Notes: a model not told the origin generated them from the letters alone. 64,000 nucleotides of DNA from Streptomyces sp. 35G-GA-8 (GCF_023534745.1 NZ_JAMHJQ010000008.1:310406-374405); one strand, 5' to 3'. Counted from the stretch's first letter, positions 24,427-33,240 are shown. Program-made: numbers and translations.

Positions 24427-25659
24427 ATGGACTTCGCATTCGACGCCCGCACCGAAGAGCTGCGGGCCAGGCTGCTCGCCTTCATGGACGCGTACGTCCT
24501 GCCGGCCGAGGCGGTCGCGCACGAACAACGGTCCCTGCTGGCCGATCCCTGGGAAACCCCGGCGGTCGTCGAGGACCTCAAGGCCGAGGCGCGCGCCCAA
24601 GGTCTGTGGAATCTCTTCTTCGTGGACCAGCACACCGGGCAGGACACGCGGTACGGCGCCGGGCTGACCAATCTCCAGTACGCGCCGCTCGCCGAGATCA
24701 CCGGGCGCTCCCCGCAACTGGCCCCCACCGCGCTGAACTGCGCCGCGCCCGACACCGGGAACATGGAACTGCTCGCCCAGTTCGGCACCGCCGAGCAGCG
24801 CAAGCAGTGGCTGGAGCCGCTGCTCGCGGGCGAGATCCGGTCGGCGTTCGCCATGACAGAACCCGAGGTGGCGTCCTCGGACGCGACGAACATCCAGACG
24901 CGGATCCGGCGGGACGGCGACGACTACCTCATCGACGGCCGCAAGTGGTACATCTCCGGGGCGATGAACCCGGACTGCGCGATCTTCATCGTGATGGGCA
25001 AGACCGACCCCGACGGCGAGGACATCCGCCGCCAGCAGTCGATGATCCTGGTCCCACGCGACACCCCGGGGCTCGAAGTCCGGCGCGCCATGCGGGTGTA
25101 CGGCTACGAGGACCACTCCCACGGCGGCCATGCCGAGGTGGTGTTCGACAACGTCCGGGTGCCCGCCTCGCATCTCGTCGGCGAGGAGGGCGGCGGTTTC
25201 GCGATCGCGCAGGCCCGGCTCGGTCCCGGCCGGATCCACCACTGCATGCGGCTGATCGGGATGGCCGAGCGGGCGATCGAGCTGATGTGCCGCAGGGCCC
25301 TGTCCCGTACGGCGTTCGGAAAGCCGATCGCCCAGCAGGGCGTCGTCCAGAACTGGATCGCGGACGCCCGGGTGACGGTCGAACAGCTGCGGCTGCTCGT
25401 ACTCAAGACGGCCTGGCTGATGGATACGGTCGGCAACAAGGGCGCCCACACGGAGATCCAGGCGATCAAGATCGCCACCCCTCGCGCGGTCGTCGGCATC
25501 ATCGACTCGGCGGTGCAGCTGTACGGCGCGGGCGGGGTCGGCCAGGACTTCCCGCTGGCCGAACTGTGGGCCGCGGCACGGACCTTGCGGCTCGCGGACG
25601 GTCCCGACGAGGTGCATCAGCGGTCGCTGGCGCGGCGGGAGCTGAAGAAGTACCTCTGA
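24427..25659 (+). CDS. Acyl-CoA dehydrogenase (ACAD11-like)
   Basis: 410 aa. An FAD enzyme: an N-terminal helical domain, then the FAD/substrate segment FAMTEPEVASSDATNIQTRI (about residues 140-159) and WYISGAMNPDCAIFIVMG. The C-terminal helical domain contains CRRALSRTAFGKPIAQQGVVQ, with IQLYGAGG-like text later (VQLYGAGGVGQDFPLAELW). It fits the ACAD10/11 group by these motifs and by the kinase-like gene upstream. It is the second gene of that operon and is probably repressed by the nearby TetR through the operator at 23329. Confidence 0.92.
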   Translation: MDFAFDARTEELRARLLAFMDAYVLPAEAVAHEQRSLLADPWETPAVVEDLKAEARAQGLWNLFFVDQHTGQDTRYGAGLTNLQYAPLAEITGRSPQLAPTALNCAAPDTGNMELLAQFGTAEQRKQWLEPLLAGEIRSAFAMTEPEVASSDATNIQTRIRRDGDDYLIDGRKWYISGAMNPDCAIFIVMGKTDPDGEDIRRQQSMILVPRDTPGLEVRRAMRVYGYEDHSHGGHAEVVFDNVRVPASHLVGEEGGGFAIAQARLGPGRIHHCMRLIGMAERAIELMCRRALSRTAFGKPIAQQGVVQNWIADARVTVEQLRLLVLKTAWLMDTVGNKGAHTEIQAIKIATPRAVVGIIDSAVQLYGAGGVGQDFPLAELWAAARTLRLADGPDEVHQRSLARRELKKYL

Positions 25660-25675
25660 GCGGCCCACCGGAACC

Positions 25676-25735
25676 GGTGCGTCCGGGGCCGGCGCGTACG
25701 GGGCCGGCGCGTCCGGAACCGACGCGTACGGCGTC
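25676..25735. repeat. 15-bp tandem repeat, four copies
   Basis: GGTGCGTCCGGGGCC, GGCGCGTACGGGGCC, GGCGCGTCCGGAACC, GACGCGTACGGCGTC. The array ends exactly at the base before the stop codon of the convergent LuxR gene and fills most of the intergenic gap. Confidence 0.9.
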
Positions 25736-26575
25736 TCAGGCGTCGGGCGACGGCGGTGGGAGCAGGCCAAGGGACTGGGCGCGCATGACCGCGGAGAGCC
25801 GGTCGCAGGTGCCCAGTCCCCGGTAGATGCCCTCGATGTGCTTGTGGACGGTGCGCGGGGAGATATGCAGCCGACGGGCGATCGCGGTGGCGGGCATGGC
25901 CTCCGCGAGCAGCGTGAGGACGGTGAGCTGACGAGGGGTGAGCCCCGCCTCCGCCGCCCTCTCGGCCGGGTCCGCGAGGGAGGCGACGCGGGACGGCGCG
26001 GGACAGGAGGGGGCGGCGCGGCCGGCGGCGGCGCGCCAGCGCGCGAGGGCGCTGTAGTGGGAGTCGATGCTGACCAGCAGCGGCTGAACGCGGCGGGCGT
26101 ACGCCAGCTCCTCCGCCGTGAAGTCGTCCTGCGGATGGTGCAGTACGAACCCTCGGGCGACACCGGCCGGGGCGGGCAGCGGAATCCCGAGCATATGGGC
26201 GCCGAGGGTCCCCCGGGCCAGGCGGTGGCTACGGCTGCGCAGCCAGGAGCGCTCGCCCATGATCTGGCTCGCCGAGAGCGGGGTGTGGTCCCGGGCGGAG
26301 GTGTAGTGGGCCACGAGGGGGTTGTCCGCGCGGAGTTGGCGACGGGTCAGCGCGTCCAGATAGTCCTGTGAGAACGCGTGCGCGGACTTCCACGCCACCA
26401 CACGGCCGGTCCGCTTCGCGTAACTGGCCTGGGTGAGCGAGACCGCCGACGCGTGCATGCCCCGGGCCAGTTCGGCGAGGACCGAGGACCAGGCGGGCTC
26501 CGGGTCCGGGCGTTCCAGAACGGCGACAGCCAGACCGAGCATATGGGCGTAGTCACGCCACAGGACAGACCCCAT
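25736..26575 (-). CDS. LuxR-family transcriptional regulator
   Basis: Predicted 279 aa. The C-terminal LuxR helix-turn-helix (about residues 213-270) reads LTPRQLTVLTLLAEAMPATAIARRLHISPRTVHKHIEGIYRGLG. The N-terminal two-thirds lacks an Asp-receiver pattern and is not a clear autoinducer domain; it may be a GAF-like or unclassified sensor. The start at 26575 has GGGGG 5 nt upstream; an earlier in-frame Met adds 24 residues without a good site. The target and signal are unknown. It sits between the acyl-CoA dehydrogenase and the TetR. Confidence 0.85.
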   Translation of the reverse strand: MGSVLWRDYAHMLGLAVAVLERPDPEPAWSSVLAELARGMHASAVSLTQASYAKRTGRVVAWKSAHAFSQDYLDALTRRQLRADNPLVAHYTSARDHTPLSASQIMGERSWLRSRSHRLARGTLGAHMLGIPLPAPAGVARGFVLHHPQDDFTAEELAYARRVQPLLVSIDSHYSALARWRAAAGRAAPSCPAPSRVASLADPAERAAEAGLTPRQLTVLTLLAEAMPATAIARRLHISPRTVHKHIEGIYRGLGTCDRLSAVMRAQSLGLLPPPSPDA

Positions 26576-27031
26576 CGAAACCCCCGCACCCCCGACGGCC
26601 GGTGACGACCAGCGATCACCGGTGCCGACTTTACGCACCGATACCAATACTCTCCGTGTTCATTCTGCCGTACCTCTCTCTCGATGGACAGCCCGGCCGA
26701 GGGGTGAACCGGCCCACACCACAAGGGGGCTCCCGGGGCTCGCGCACAGCCGCTGCCCCGGGAGCCCTGGGCCGAGGGGGTGCCCACCGATGCAATCGCC
26801 ACGGCCACGGCGACTGAACCGGCGCCCTCCGGCCCCGCACGCCCTCCGGCCGTCGCTCCCTGCGGCCTTCACGCCACAGGAGTTCCCGACCGTCGGGCCG
26901 TCACCAACAACACACATAGTGACCAAGCTGCGCGGCACCCACAATGCGTACAAGTACGTAGGGTGAGCACCCGCGTTCGGTGCGGGGGAACGCACGGGGC
27001 CGCGGGGCCGCAGAGGCAACGGGGTTCGGTC
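26576..27031. other. 456-bp intergenic region, no gene supported
   Basis: It lies between the LuxR start and the TetR stop, both genes on the minus strand. Short ORFs here have no ribosome site or family resemblance. It holds a strong hairpin (26728-26768), an A/T-richer LuxR promoter segment near 26640-26680, and an otherwise featureless stretch. Confidence 0.6.
26728..26768 (-). terminator. Strong intergenic hairpin (TetR transcript terminator)
   Basis: Perfect 13-bp inverted repeat GGGCTCCCGGGGC / GCCCCGGGAGCCC with a 15-nt loop, about 265 bp beyond the TetR stop. It probably insulates the LuxR gene from upstream transcription. Confidence 0.65.
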
Positions 27032-27625
27032 TCAGGGGCGCAGCGCGCGCAGCAGCAGATCCGCGAGATGGTCGGCGACCTGCTGCGGGGCGAGCGGGCC
27101 GTCCGGGCGGTACCAGGTCGAGAGATGGTGGACCGAGCCGAAGTGGTAGTCCACGACCAGATCGGCCGGGGTCGCGGTCGAGAAGACCCCGCTCCGCTGG
27201 CCCTCCTCGATCAGCGCGCGGAACCGCTCGTGGTAGCGGCGGCGCTCCGCCCGTACCTGCTTGTTCTTCTCCGGGCTCAGATGGTGCATGGAGCGGAAGA
27301 AGATCGCGGCGTCGTCCAGGTTGTCGATCGTCGTCACGACGACATCGGCGGCGGCGGCCCGCAGCCGGCGCTCCACCGGTTCGTCCGCGTCCGCGTAGGC
27401 GTCGAGACGTTCCTGCTGAAGGCGGAGGACGCGGGCGTAGACCTCCTGGAGAAGATCCTCCTTGGAGCCGAAGTAGTGGTAGAGCGCGCCCTTGGTGACG
27501 CCCGCCGCCTCGACGATCTCCTGGACGGAGGTGCGGTCGTAGCCGCGCTCGGCGAAGAGCCGGGTGGCGGCGGCCAGCAGTCGCTGGGGAACGGGGGTAC
27601 CGTCCCCGTCCGTCGTTCTGGCCAT
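27032..27625 (-). CDS. TetR-family regulator of fatty-acid genes (context)
   Basis: 197 aa. The N-terminal helix-turn-helix (about residues 13-58) reads RLLAAATRLFAERGYDRTSVQEIVEAAGVTKGALYHYFGSKEDLLQEVY. The helical C-terminal domain resembles the acyl-CoA-responsive FadR-like TetR regulators (VERRLRAAAADVV..., HHLSPEKNKQVRAERRRYHERFR). It is downstream of the SDR gene on the same strand and near the kinase/acyl-CoA dehydrogenase operon. Related operator halves occur upstream of both. The inferred role is an acyl-CoA-controlled repressor of the whole module. Confidence 0.85.
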   Translation of the reverse strand: MARTTDGDGTPVPQRLLAAATRLFAERGYDRTSVQEIVEAAGVTKGALYHYFGSKEDLLQEVYARVLRLQQERLDAYADADEPVERRLRAAAADVVVTTIDNLDDAAIFFRSMHHLSPEKNKQVRAERRRYHERFRALIEEGQRSGVFSTATPADLVVDYHFGSVHHLSTWYRPDGPLAPQQVADHLADLLLRALRP

Positions 27626-27847
27626 CTGCCGTCACCTGCCTTTCGCTCCGTGCCGTCCCCGTGCGGTCCCGGGTGGCGTCCCCGTACCGTTCCCGGTCCA
27701 TGACGCCTGCGGTGACGCCCACGAGGGGGAACGCAGTTCCCGCCCGAGGATCTTCCCATCCGCTGTCCCGGGCGGCTCGGGCAGGATCGCGGCCGTCCGA
27801 GGCCGCGCGAGGCCGCGCGTGGCCGTGGTGCGCGCGGCCACGCCCGG

Positions 27848-28630
27848 TCATTCCCGCGTGCCCTCGCCGCCTTCGGCCGCCTCCCACCTCTGCTGGACGC
27901 GGTTCATCGTGGCGAGCCAGCGGTCGGGGTCACCGGCGCGCGCCTGGTAGAAGCCCGCGACCTCGGGATGCGGCAGTACGAGGAAGCGGTCCTCCGCCAT
28001 GGCGGTGAACAGCGCGTCGGCCACGGCAGGCGGCTCGATGGCGGTGGGGGTGAGCACCAGCTCGCCGGCGGTGCCGGAGGCGGTGAGCATGTCCGTACGC
28101 ACGCCCTGCGGGCAGATGGCGTGCACCTTGAGCCCGCGGTGACGGTAGGTGAGCGAGAGCCATTCCGCGTACGCCAGCGCGCCGTGTTTGGTGACGCTGT
28201 ACGGGGCCGCGCCGATCATGGTGAGCAGTCCGGCGGCGGAGACGGTGGAGACGAACCTGCCGCTCCCGCGCTCCAGCCAGCCGGGCAGCAGCGCCCTGCT
28301 CGCCCGCACGTGCGCCATGACATTGACGTCCCAGGCGGCCGACCAGACGTCCTCGCCGGAGAGCGCGTCGCCGGGCGAGCCGAGCCCGGCGTTGGCGCAG
28401 TAGATGTCGACGGTGCCGCCGAGCGCTTCCCGCGCGTCGTCCACGATCAGGGAGGCGTCGCCGGGGACCGCGACGGCGTCGATCTCCGCGGCGACGGCTT
28501 TGGCCTTCTCCGCGTCGAGGTCGTTGACCACCACCCGGGCGCCCTCGGCGGCGAATCTGCGGGCCAGCGCGGCGCCGATGCCGCCGCCGGCTCCTGTGAC
28601 CACAACCCCCGCACCGCGCACCGAACTCAT
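27848..28630 (-). CDS. SDR-family oxidoreductase
   Basis: 260 aa classical short-chain dehydrogenase. The cofactor motif is TGAGGGIG (about residues 12-19), NDLDAEKA follows as the NAD-type acidic loop, CANAG is near 86, and the catalytic Ser is at S-T-V-S-AAG with the YSVTK pair near 150. The substrate is unknown; the acyl-CoA catabolism genes nearby suggest a 3-hydroxyacyl or short-chain alcohol. The ATG at 28630 is preceded by GGCAGGT. A candidate TetR site lies 67 bp upstream. Confidence 0.9.
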   Translation of the reverse strand: MSSVRGAGVVVTGAGGGIGAALARRFAAEGARVVVNDLDAEKAKAVAAEIDAVAVPGDASLIVDDAREALGGTVDIYCANAGLGSPGDALSGEDVWSAAWDVNVMAHVRASRALLPGWLERGSGRFVSTVSAAGLLTMIGAAPYSVTKHGALAYAEWLSLTYRHRGLKVHAICPQGVRTDMLTASGTAGELVLTPTAIEPPAVADALFTAMAEDRFLVLPHPEVAGFYQARAGDPDRWLATMNRVQQRWEAAEGGEGTRE

Positions 28631-28696
28631 CGGGACCTGCCTCTCCGGCATTCCGGTTCCTCCGCCTCGCCGACGGCCTTGTCGACTCCGGCAGAC

Positions 28697-28710
28697 TAAC
28701 CGGTCGGTAT
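28697..28710 (-). promoter_or_regulatory. TetR half-operator upstream of the SDR gene
   Basis: The minus strand reads ATACCGACCGGTTA, matching the first 12 bases of the operator at 23329 apart from one base (ATACCGAC[C/T]GGT). Confidence 0.4.
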
Positions 28711-28850
28711 GTACGGCGGGAAGAGGGCCGGGCCCTGTCCGGGCGGGGGGCGGCGACGCGGCGTACGGTCCGCCTCGTTCCGCGCGGCCGACCGCCGCGC
28801 TAGCGTGCGTGGCCATGACAGCTGACAAGCCGATGCGCGGAGGTAGCGGA

Positions 28851-30152
28851 ATGAGCCTGTCCAGACGGGGATTGCTGGCCGCCGGTGGCGCGATGGGTGT
28901 CGTGGGCGCGGCGAGCGCGTCGGGTCCCGCGGTCGCGGCCCCGGCCCCGGCCGCCGCGCGCCCGGGGGACGGAGCCGGGGCCGCCCACGTCGGCGGCGGC
29001 GCGCGGGTCCGTACCGGGTTCGACCGGCTGGCCGCCGACGGCTACCGGCAGCTCGCCGGGGAGAAGGTCGGCGTGGTCACCAACCCGACCGGGATCACCT
29101 CCGACGTACGCCACATCGTGGATGTCATGCACGCCGACGCGCGGGTGAAGCTGGTCGCCGTCTTCGGCCCGGAGCACGGCTTCCGCGGCACGGCGCAGGC
29201 CGGCGGCTCCGAGGGCCGTTACGACGACCCGGCCACCGGACTGCCCGTCTACGACACGTATCTGAAGAGCGGTCAGCCTCTCGCGGACGTCTTCACCGCG
29301 TCCGGGGTCGACACCGTCGTCTTCGACATCCAGGACGCGGGTGCCCGCTTCTACACCTACATCTGGACGCTGTACGACTGCATGGAGGCGGCGGCGCTCG
29401 CGGGCAAGCGGTTCGTGGTGCTCGACCGGCCCAATCCGGTGACCGGGCGGGCGGCCCTCGGACCGGTCCTCCAGCGGGAGTTCGCGACCTTCGTGGGGCG
29501 TCAGCCGATCTCGCAGGCGCACGGCATGACCGTCACCGAGCTGGCGCGGCTGTTCAACGGCGAGTTCCTCACGTCGAAGCCGGTGGAGCTGGACGTCGTC
29601 ACGATGGCGGGCTGGCGGCGCGGCGACTTCTTCGACGCGACGGGCCTGCCGTGGGTGCCGCCGAGCCCCAATATGCCGACGCCCGAAACCGCGTTGGTGT
29701 ACGCCGGGACCTGTCTCTTCGAGGGGACGAATCTGTCGGAGGGACGGGGCACGACACGGCCGTTCGAACTGCTGGGCGCGGAGGGCATCGGCCGCGAGTG
29801 GGCGGCGGCGGCCAACGCGCTGGAGCTGCCGGGGGTGCGCTTCCGTGAGGCGTACTTCGCCCCGACCTTCTCCAAGTTCCAGGGCCGGACGGTCGGCGGT
29901 GTCCAACTCCATGTCCACGACCGGGAGTCGTTCGATCCGGTGCGCACCGGCATCGCGCTGCTGGTGACGGCGAAGCGGTCGTGGAGCGGGTTCGCCTGGC
30001 GCCCCGACAACTGGATCGACAAGCTGACCGGGTCGGCGAAGGTCCGGACGCTGATCGACGCGGGCGCGGACACGGACGAGGTGACCGGCGCGTGGCAGAG
30101 CGAACTGGCCGCGTTCCGTGCCGTACGACGGGGATATCTGCTCTACCGCTGA
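28851..30152 (+). CDS. Exported DUF1343 / NamZ-like exo-beta-N-acetylmuramidase
   Basis: Predicted 433 aa. A Tat-type signal at the N-terminus (MSLSRRGLLAAGGAMGVVGAASA) is followed by a Pro/Ala-rich linker and the DUF1343 domain (about residues 55-433). Conserved segments visible are GVVTNPTGITSD, AVFGPEHGFRG, PVYDTYLKSGQPLADV, VFDIQDAGARFYTYIWTLYD and FEGTNLSEGRGTTRPFE. The family includes NamZ, which releases N-acetylmuramic acid from peptidoglycan ends. I chose the ATG at 28851 because GGAGG lies 7 nt upstream. An upstream ATG at 28815 would add 12 residues. Confidence 0.9.
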   Translation: MSLSRRGLLAAGGAMGVVGAASASGPAVAAPAPAAARPGDGAGAAHVGGGARVRTGFDRLAADGYRQLAGEKVGVVTNPTGITSDVRHIVDVMHADARVKLVAVFGPEHGFRGTAQAGGSEGRYDDPATGLPVYDTYLKSGQPLADVFTASGVDTVVFDIQDAGARFYTYIWTLYDCMEAAALAGKRFVVLDRPNPVTGRAALGPVLQREFATFVGRQPISQAHGMTVTELARLFNGEFLTSKPVELDVVTMAGWRRGDFFDATGLPWVPPSPNMPTPETALVYAGTCLFEGTNLSEGRGTTRPFELLGAEGIGREWAAAANALELPGVRFREAYFAPTFSKFQGRTVGGVQLHVHDRESFDPVRTGIALLVTAKRSWSGFAWRPDNWIDKLTGSAKVRTLIDAGADTDEVTGAWQSELAAFRAVRRGYLLYR

Positions 30153-30180
30153 CCGCGCGGCTCCGTCGGCGAGCGCGCGG
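30153..30180 (+). terminator. Small hairpin after the NamZ-like gene
   Basis: Inverted repeat CCGCGCG / CGCGCGG immediately after the stop codon, with a 14-nt loop. Confidence 0.5.
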
Positions 30181-30253
30181 CCGATAACAGTCGGTAGCGC
30201 GTCAATCTCGGAGAGTGCCCAACGCGCGCCGTTGACCGTGTCGTTCACCGGCC

Positions 30254-31591
30254 GTGAAAGTGCCTGTCGTGATCGACGAAACTCTGTCCCCCACTCCCAC
30301 GGCGCCCGCCGCGGACACTCCGGAACGCCGGGAGAGTCCGCGCCGGGTGGCCGTGGCGAGCTTCATCGGCAACACCATCGAGCTCTACGACTTCTTCATC
30401 TACGGCATGGCGGCGGCGCTGGTCCTCGACGACGTCTTCTTCCCCAACCTCTCCCCGCTCAACGCGATGCTCGCGTCCTTCTCCACGTACGCGGTGGCCT
30501 TCCTGGCTCGCCCGATCGGCTCAATCGTCTTCGGCCATTTCGGTGACCGCGTCGGCCGTAAAACCGTTCTGGTCACCTCGCTGCTGCTGATGGGTGTGTC
30601 CACGGCGCTGGTGGGGCTGCTGCCCGGCTATGCCACGCTGGGCAGTTGGGCGCCCCTGCTGCTCGTCATGCTCCGCTTCCTCCAGGGCATCGGGATCGGC
30701 GGCGAGTGGGGCGGCGCGGTGCTCCTGGCCGTCGAGCACGCGCCGCCCGGGAAGCGTGGGCTGTACGCGGCGTTCCCCCAACTCGGCCCGCCCGTCGGCT
30801 TCTCCGCCGCCACCGGTGTCTTCTGGCTGACGTCCGCGTCGCTCGACGAGGCGGCCTTCGCCAGTTGGGGCTGGCGCGTTCCCTTCCTGCTCTCCTTCCT
30901 GCTGGTCGCCGTCGGACTGGTCGTACGGCTGAAGATCAGCGAGACCCCGGTGTTCGCGCGGTCCGTGGCGGAACGCGCGGCGAGCAGGGCACCCCTGCTG
31001 GAGCTCCTGCGGCGGCACACCCGTGAACTGCTGCTCGGCGCGGGCGCGATGGCGGTCGTGTACGCGCTCTTCTACACATCGATGACCTACGGCCTGTCGT
31101 ACACCACGAACTCGCTGGGCGTGCCGCGCAATACGATGCTGGCGCTCTCCCTGGTCGCGTGCCTCTTCCTCGCGGCCGGCATCTGGTTCTCCGCCACCCG
31201 CTCCGACGCGGACGGCCGACGGAGACTGGTCCTGTCGGGGTGCGGACTGGCCGCGGTCTGGAGCCTGTTGCTGTTCCCGCTGCTCGACACCGGCCGGCCG
31301 GTGCTGATGGCGCTGGCCCTCGGTGGCGCGCTGTTCTGTCTGGGCGTGACGTCCGGTCCGATGGGCGCCTACTTGCCGGAGCTGTTCCCGGCACGCGTGC
31401 GCTACTCGGGCGCCTCGCTCGCGTACAACCTGGGCGGTGTCCTGGGTGGCGCGGTCTCCCCCTTGGTCGTGCCGCGCCTTCAGTCCGGCTTCGGCTCGAC
31501 GTCGGTGGGCTGGTACGTCTGCGGGATGGCCGTGATCTCCCTGCTGTGCGTGCGGGCGCTGCCGGAGACTCGGGAGCGCGAGCTGGGCTGA
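30254..31591 (+). CDS. MHS-family MFS transporter (ProP/KgtP-like)
   Basis: 445 aa with 12 predicted membrane helices. Family marks are the first helix FIGNTIELYDFFIYGMAAAL, the helix 2-3 loop GHFGDRVGRKTVL, and RFLQGIGIGGEWGGAVLLAVEHAP. These place it in the metabolite:H+ symporter group (dicarboxylates, betaine, sialate and similar). The N-terminal 30 residues are hydrophilic. The GTG at 30254 is the first codon of the open frame, with no strong ribosome site; the true start could be slightly internal. Substrate unknown. Confidence 0.9.
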   Translation: MKVPVVIDETLSPTPTAPAADTPERRESPRRVAVASFIGNTIELYDFFIYGMAAALVLDDVFFPNLSPLNAMLASFSTYAVAFLARPIGSIVFGHFGDRVGRKTVLVTSLLLMGVSTALVGLLPGYATLGSWAPLLLVMLRFLQGIGIGGEWGGAVLLAVEHAPPGKRGLYAAFPQLGPPVGFSAATGVFWLTSASLDEAAFASWGWRVPFLLSFLLVAVGLVVRLKISETPVFARSVAERAASRAPLLELLRRHTRELLLGAGAMAVVYALFYTSMTYGLSYTTNSLGVPRNTMLALSLVACLFLAAGIWFSATRSDADGRRRLVLSGCGLAAVWSLLLFPLLDTGRPVLMALALGGALFCLGVTSGPMGAYLPELFPARVRYSGASLAYNLGGVLGGAVSPLVVPRLQSGFGSTSVGWYVCGMAVISLLCVRALPETRERELG

Positions 31592-31612
31592 CGCGCGAGT
31601 CCCGGCCCCGTT

Positions 31613-31645
31613 CGGTCCGTGCGTGGTCCGTGCGCGGTCCGTGCG
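31613..31645. repeat. 11-bp tandem repeat, three copies
   Basis: CGGTCCGTGCG, TGGTCCGTGCG, CGGTCCGTGCG in the 65-bp gap between the convergent transporter and kinase genes. Confidence 0.88.
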
Positions 31646-31656
31646 GAAGCAGTTGC

Positions 31657-33240
31657 TCAGCGGGCGCCGAGCGCTCCGGCCAGGAACCGCGCCTGGGCCT
31701 CGGTGAGTTTCGTCGCGATCGTGACCGTGGGGCTCGTCAGCCGGTCCAGGACGACGGGGTTGGCCAGCAGCCGAGTGCTGGTGACGACGGCGATCTCGTT
31801 GCGCGGTTCCGGCTGTCCGGCGACCTGTCCCGTCAGACGGGTGAAGCGGTCCGCGTCCTCGCTGTTGAAGGTGATCTCGACGACCCAGCCCTGCCCGGAC
31901 TCCAGGTCCTCGAACGCGCGGACACCGTCCAGTTTCCGTACGGTCAGCCCGCCCGCGCGGGAGACCGTGGCACACGTGCCGCGGTCGTCCGCCGTATAGG
32001 AGAGCGACGGATCGGGGTCGGGCCGGGCGGCGGGGTCGGCCCCGCACACCCCGGCCGACTTCCGCTCCACGGCGTAGAACCCGACCGGATCGTCGGGCGC
32101 GACGACCGTCGGTCCCGCGCTCTCCCAGGGCCGTAACACCAGGAGGACCGCCAGCGCCGCGGCCCCGACGGCCGTCGCGGCGGCCCACAGCCGGGTCCGC
32201 GCGGGCCGGCGCCGTGATGGGTCCGGCGGCGCGGGCGGCAGCACCGAGGTACGGGGCGGCGCCGCCACCGGGCCGGTCGCGGCGTCCGGGTCGGCACGCC
32301 GCCGCGCCTCCTCCACCTCGCGGGTGCGGCGCTCGCGGTAGCGCTCGATCTCGGTGATCCAGGCCGGGTCGAGCCAGTCGGCCCCGCCCCGGGCCTCCGG
32401 CCGGCGCCGCAGATGTCCGGCGCACATCTCCAGGATCCGGGCGGGTGTCGGCCGGTCCGCCGGGTCCAGCGCCAGGCAGGGCAGCACCAGGGTTTCGAGT
32501 TCGGGCGCCAGCCCGGACACGTCCACGTCGCCCATCGCCGCCCGTACCAGCTGCTCCAGGGCGGGACCGGCGCCGCCGTCCCGGTACGGCGCCCTGCCGA
32601 CCGCCAGATGGAAGAGGGTCGCACCCAGTGAGAAGACGTCCGAGGCCGGGGTGGTGGGCTCGCCCTTCGCCTGCTCGGGAGCGGCGAACGCGACCGTACC
32701 CAGCACGGCCTGGGTCCGGGTCACATCGACCGCCTGGGAGATCCCGAAGTCGATCACTCGCGGGCCCTCGATGGGCAGGAGGACGTTCGACGGTTTCACA
32801 TCGCGGTGCACCAGGCCGGCCGTGTGCATGCTGACAAGTGCCTCCGCGATACCGGCCGCGACCCAGTACAGGGCGTCCGGCCGCAGCGTCCCGCAGCCGG
32901 CCACCAGATCCCGCAGCGAGGGCGCCGCGATGTACTCCGTCGCCATCCAGGGCATGGGTGCCGTGGCGTCCGCGTCCACGACACTCGCCGTGTACACCCC
33001 CCGTACCCGCTGCGCGAGCGCCACCTCACGGGCGAAGCGGCGCCGGTCGGCCTCGGGGACCACGCCGCTCGCGTCGTCCGCCAGCAGTGTCTTCACGGCC
33101 ACGGTCCTGCCGCCCGGGGAGCGGGCCAGGTAGACACGGCCCATCCCGCCGCTGGCCAGCTCCGCCAGCACCGTGAACGGTCCGAAACGGCGGCCCTGCC
33201 GAGGTGTTTCGCGCACCCGGTCACTCGCGTCGTCGCCCAC
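31657..33240 (-). CDS. Ser/Thr protein kinase with SecD-P1-head-like extracellular domain
   Basis: Predicted 527 aa. The Hanks-type kinase domain has ELASGGMGRVYLA, VAVKTL, catalytic HRDVKPSNVLL (near residue 146), DFGISQA and APEQAKG. A Pro/Arg-rich juxtamembrane linker (about 300-350) and one membrane helix (AAATAVGAAALAVLLVL, about 355-372) follow. The outside part (about 385-527) resembles the SecD P1 head: WVVEITFNSEDADRFTRLT, then NEIAVVTSTRLLANPVVLD and TEAQARFLAGAL, in the order of the SecD residues. This domain probably senses an envelope signal, but nothing here is known experimentally. The GTG at 33240 follows a G-rich site. Confidence 0.85.
   Translation of the reverse strand: MGDDASDRVRETPRQGRRFGPFTVLAELASGGMGRVYLARSPGGRTVAVKTLLADDASGVVPEADRRRFAREVALAQRVRGVYTASVVDADATAPMPWMATEYIAAPSLRDLVAGCGTLRPDALYWVAAGIAEALVSMHTAGLVHRDVKPSNVLLPIEGPRVIDFGISQAVDVTRTQAVLGTVAFAAPEQAKGEPTTPASDVFSLGATLFHLAVGRAPYRDGGAGPALEQLVRAAMGDVDVSGLAPELETLVLPCLALDPADRPTPARILEMCAGHLRRRPEARGGADWLDPAWITEIERYRERRTREVEEARRRADPDAATGPVAAPPRTSVLPPAPPDPSRRRPARTRLWAAATAVGAAALAVLLVLRPWESAGPTVVAPDDPVGFYAVERKSAGVCGADPAARPDPDPSLSYTADDRGTCATVSRAGGLTVRKLDGVRAFEDLESGQGWVVEITFNSEDADRFTRLTGQVAGQPEPRNEIAVVTSTRLLANPVVLDRLTSPTVTIATKLTEAQARFLAGALGAR

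Noticed and set aside
24313-26163. Long minus-strand frame opposite the acyl-CoA dehydrogenase
   Set aside because: It is low-complexity Arg/Ala/Pro-rich and antisense to a well-supported gene.
26602-26966. Short plus-strand frames in the LuxR-TetR gap
   Set aside because: No ribosome site, no family signal; residues are typical of random GC-rich translation.
28815-28850. The earlier ATG as the start of the NamZ-like gene
   Set aside because: No ribosome site precedes it, whereas GGAGG lies 7 nt before the ATG at 28851 and yields a clean Tat signal.
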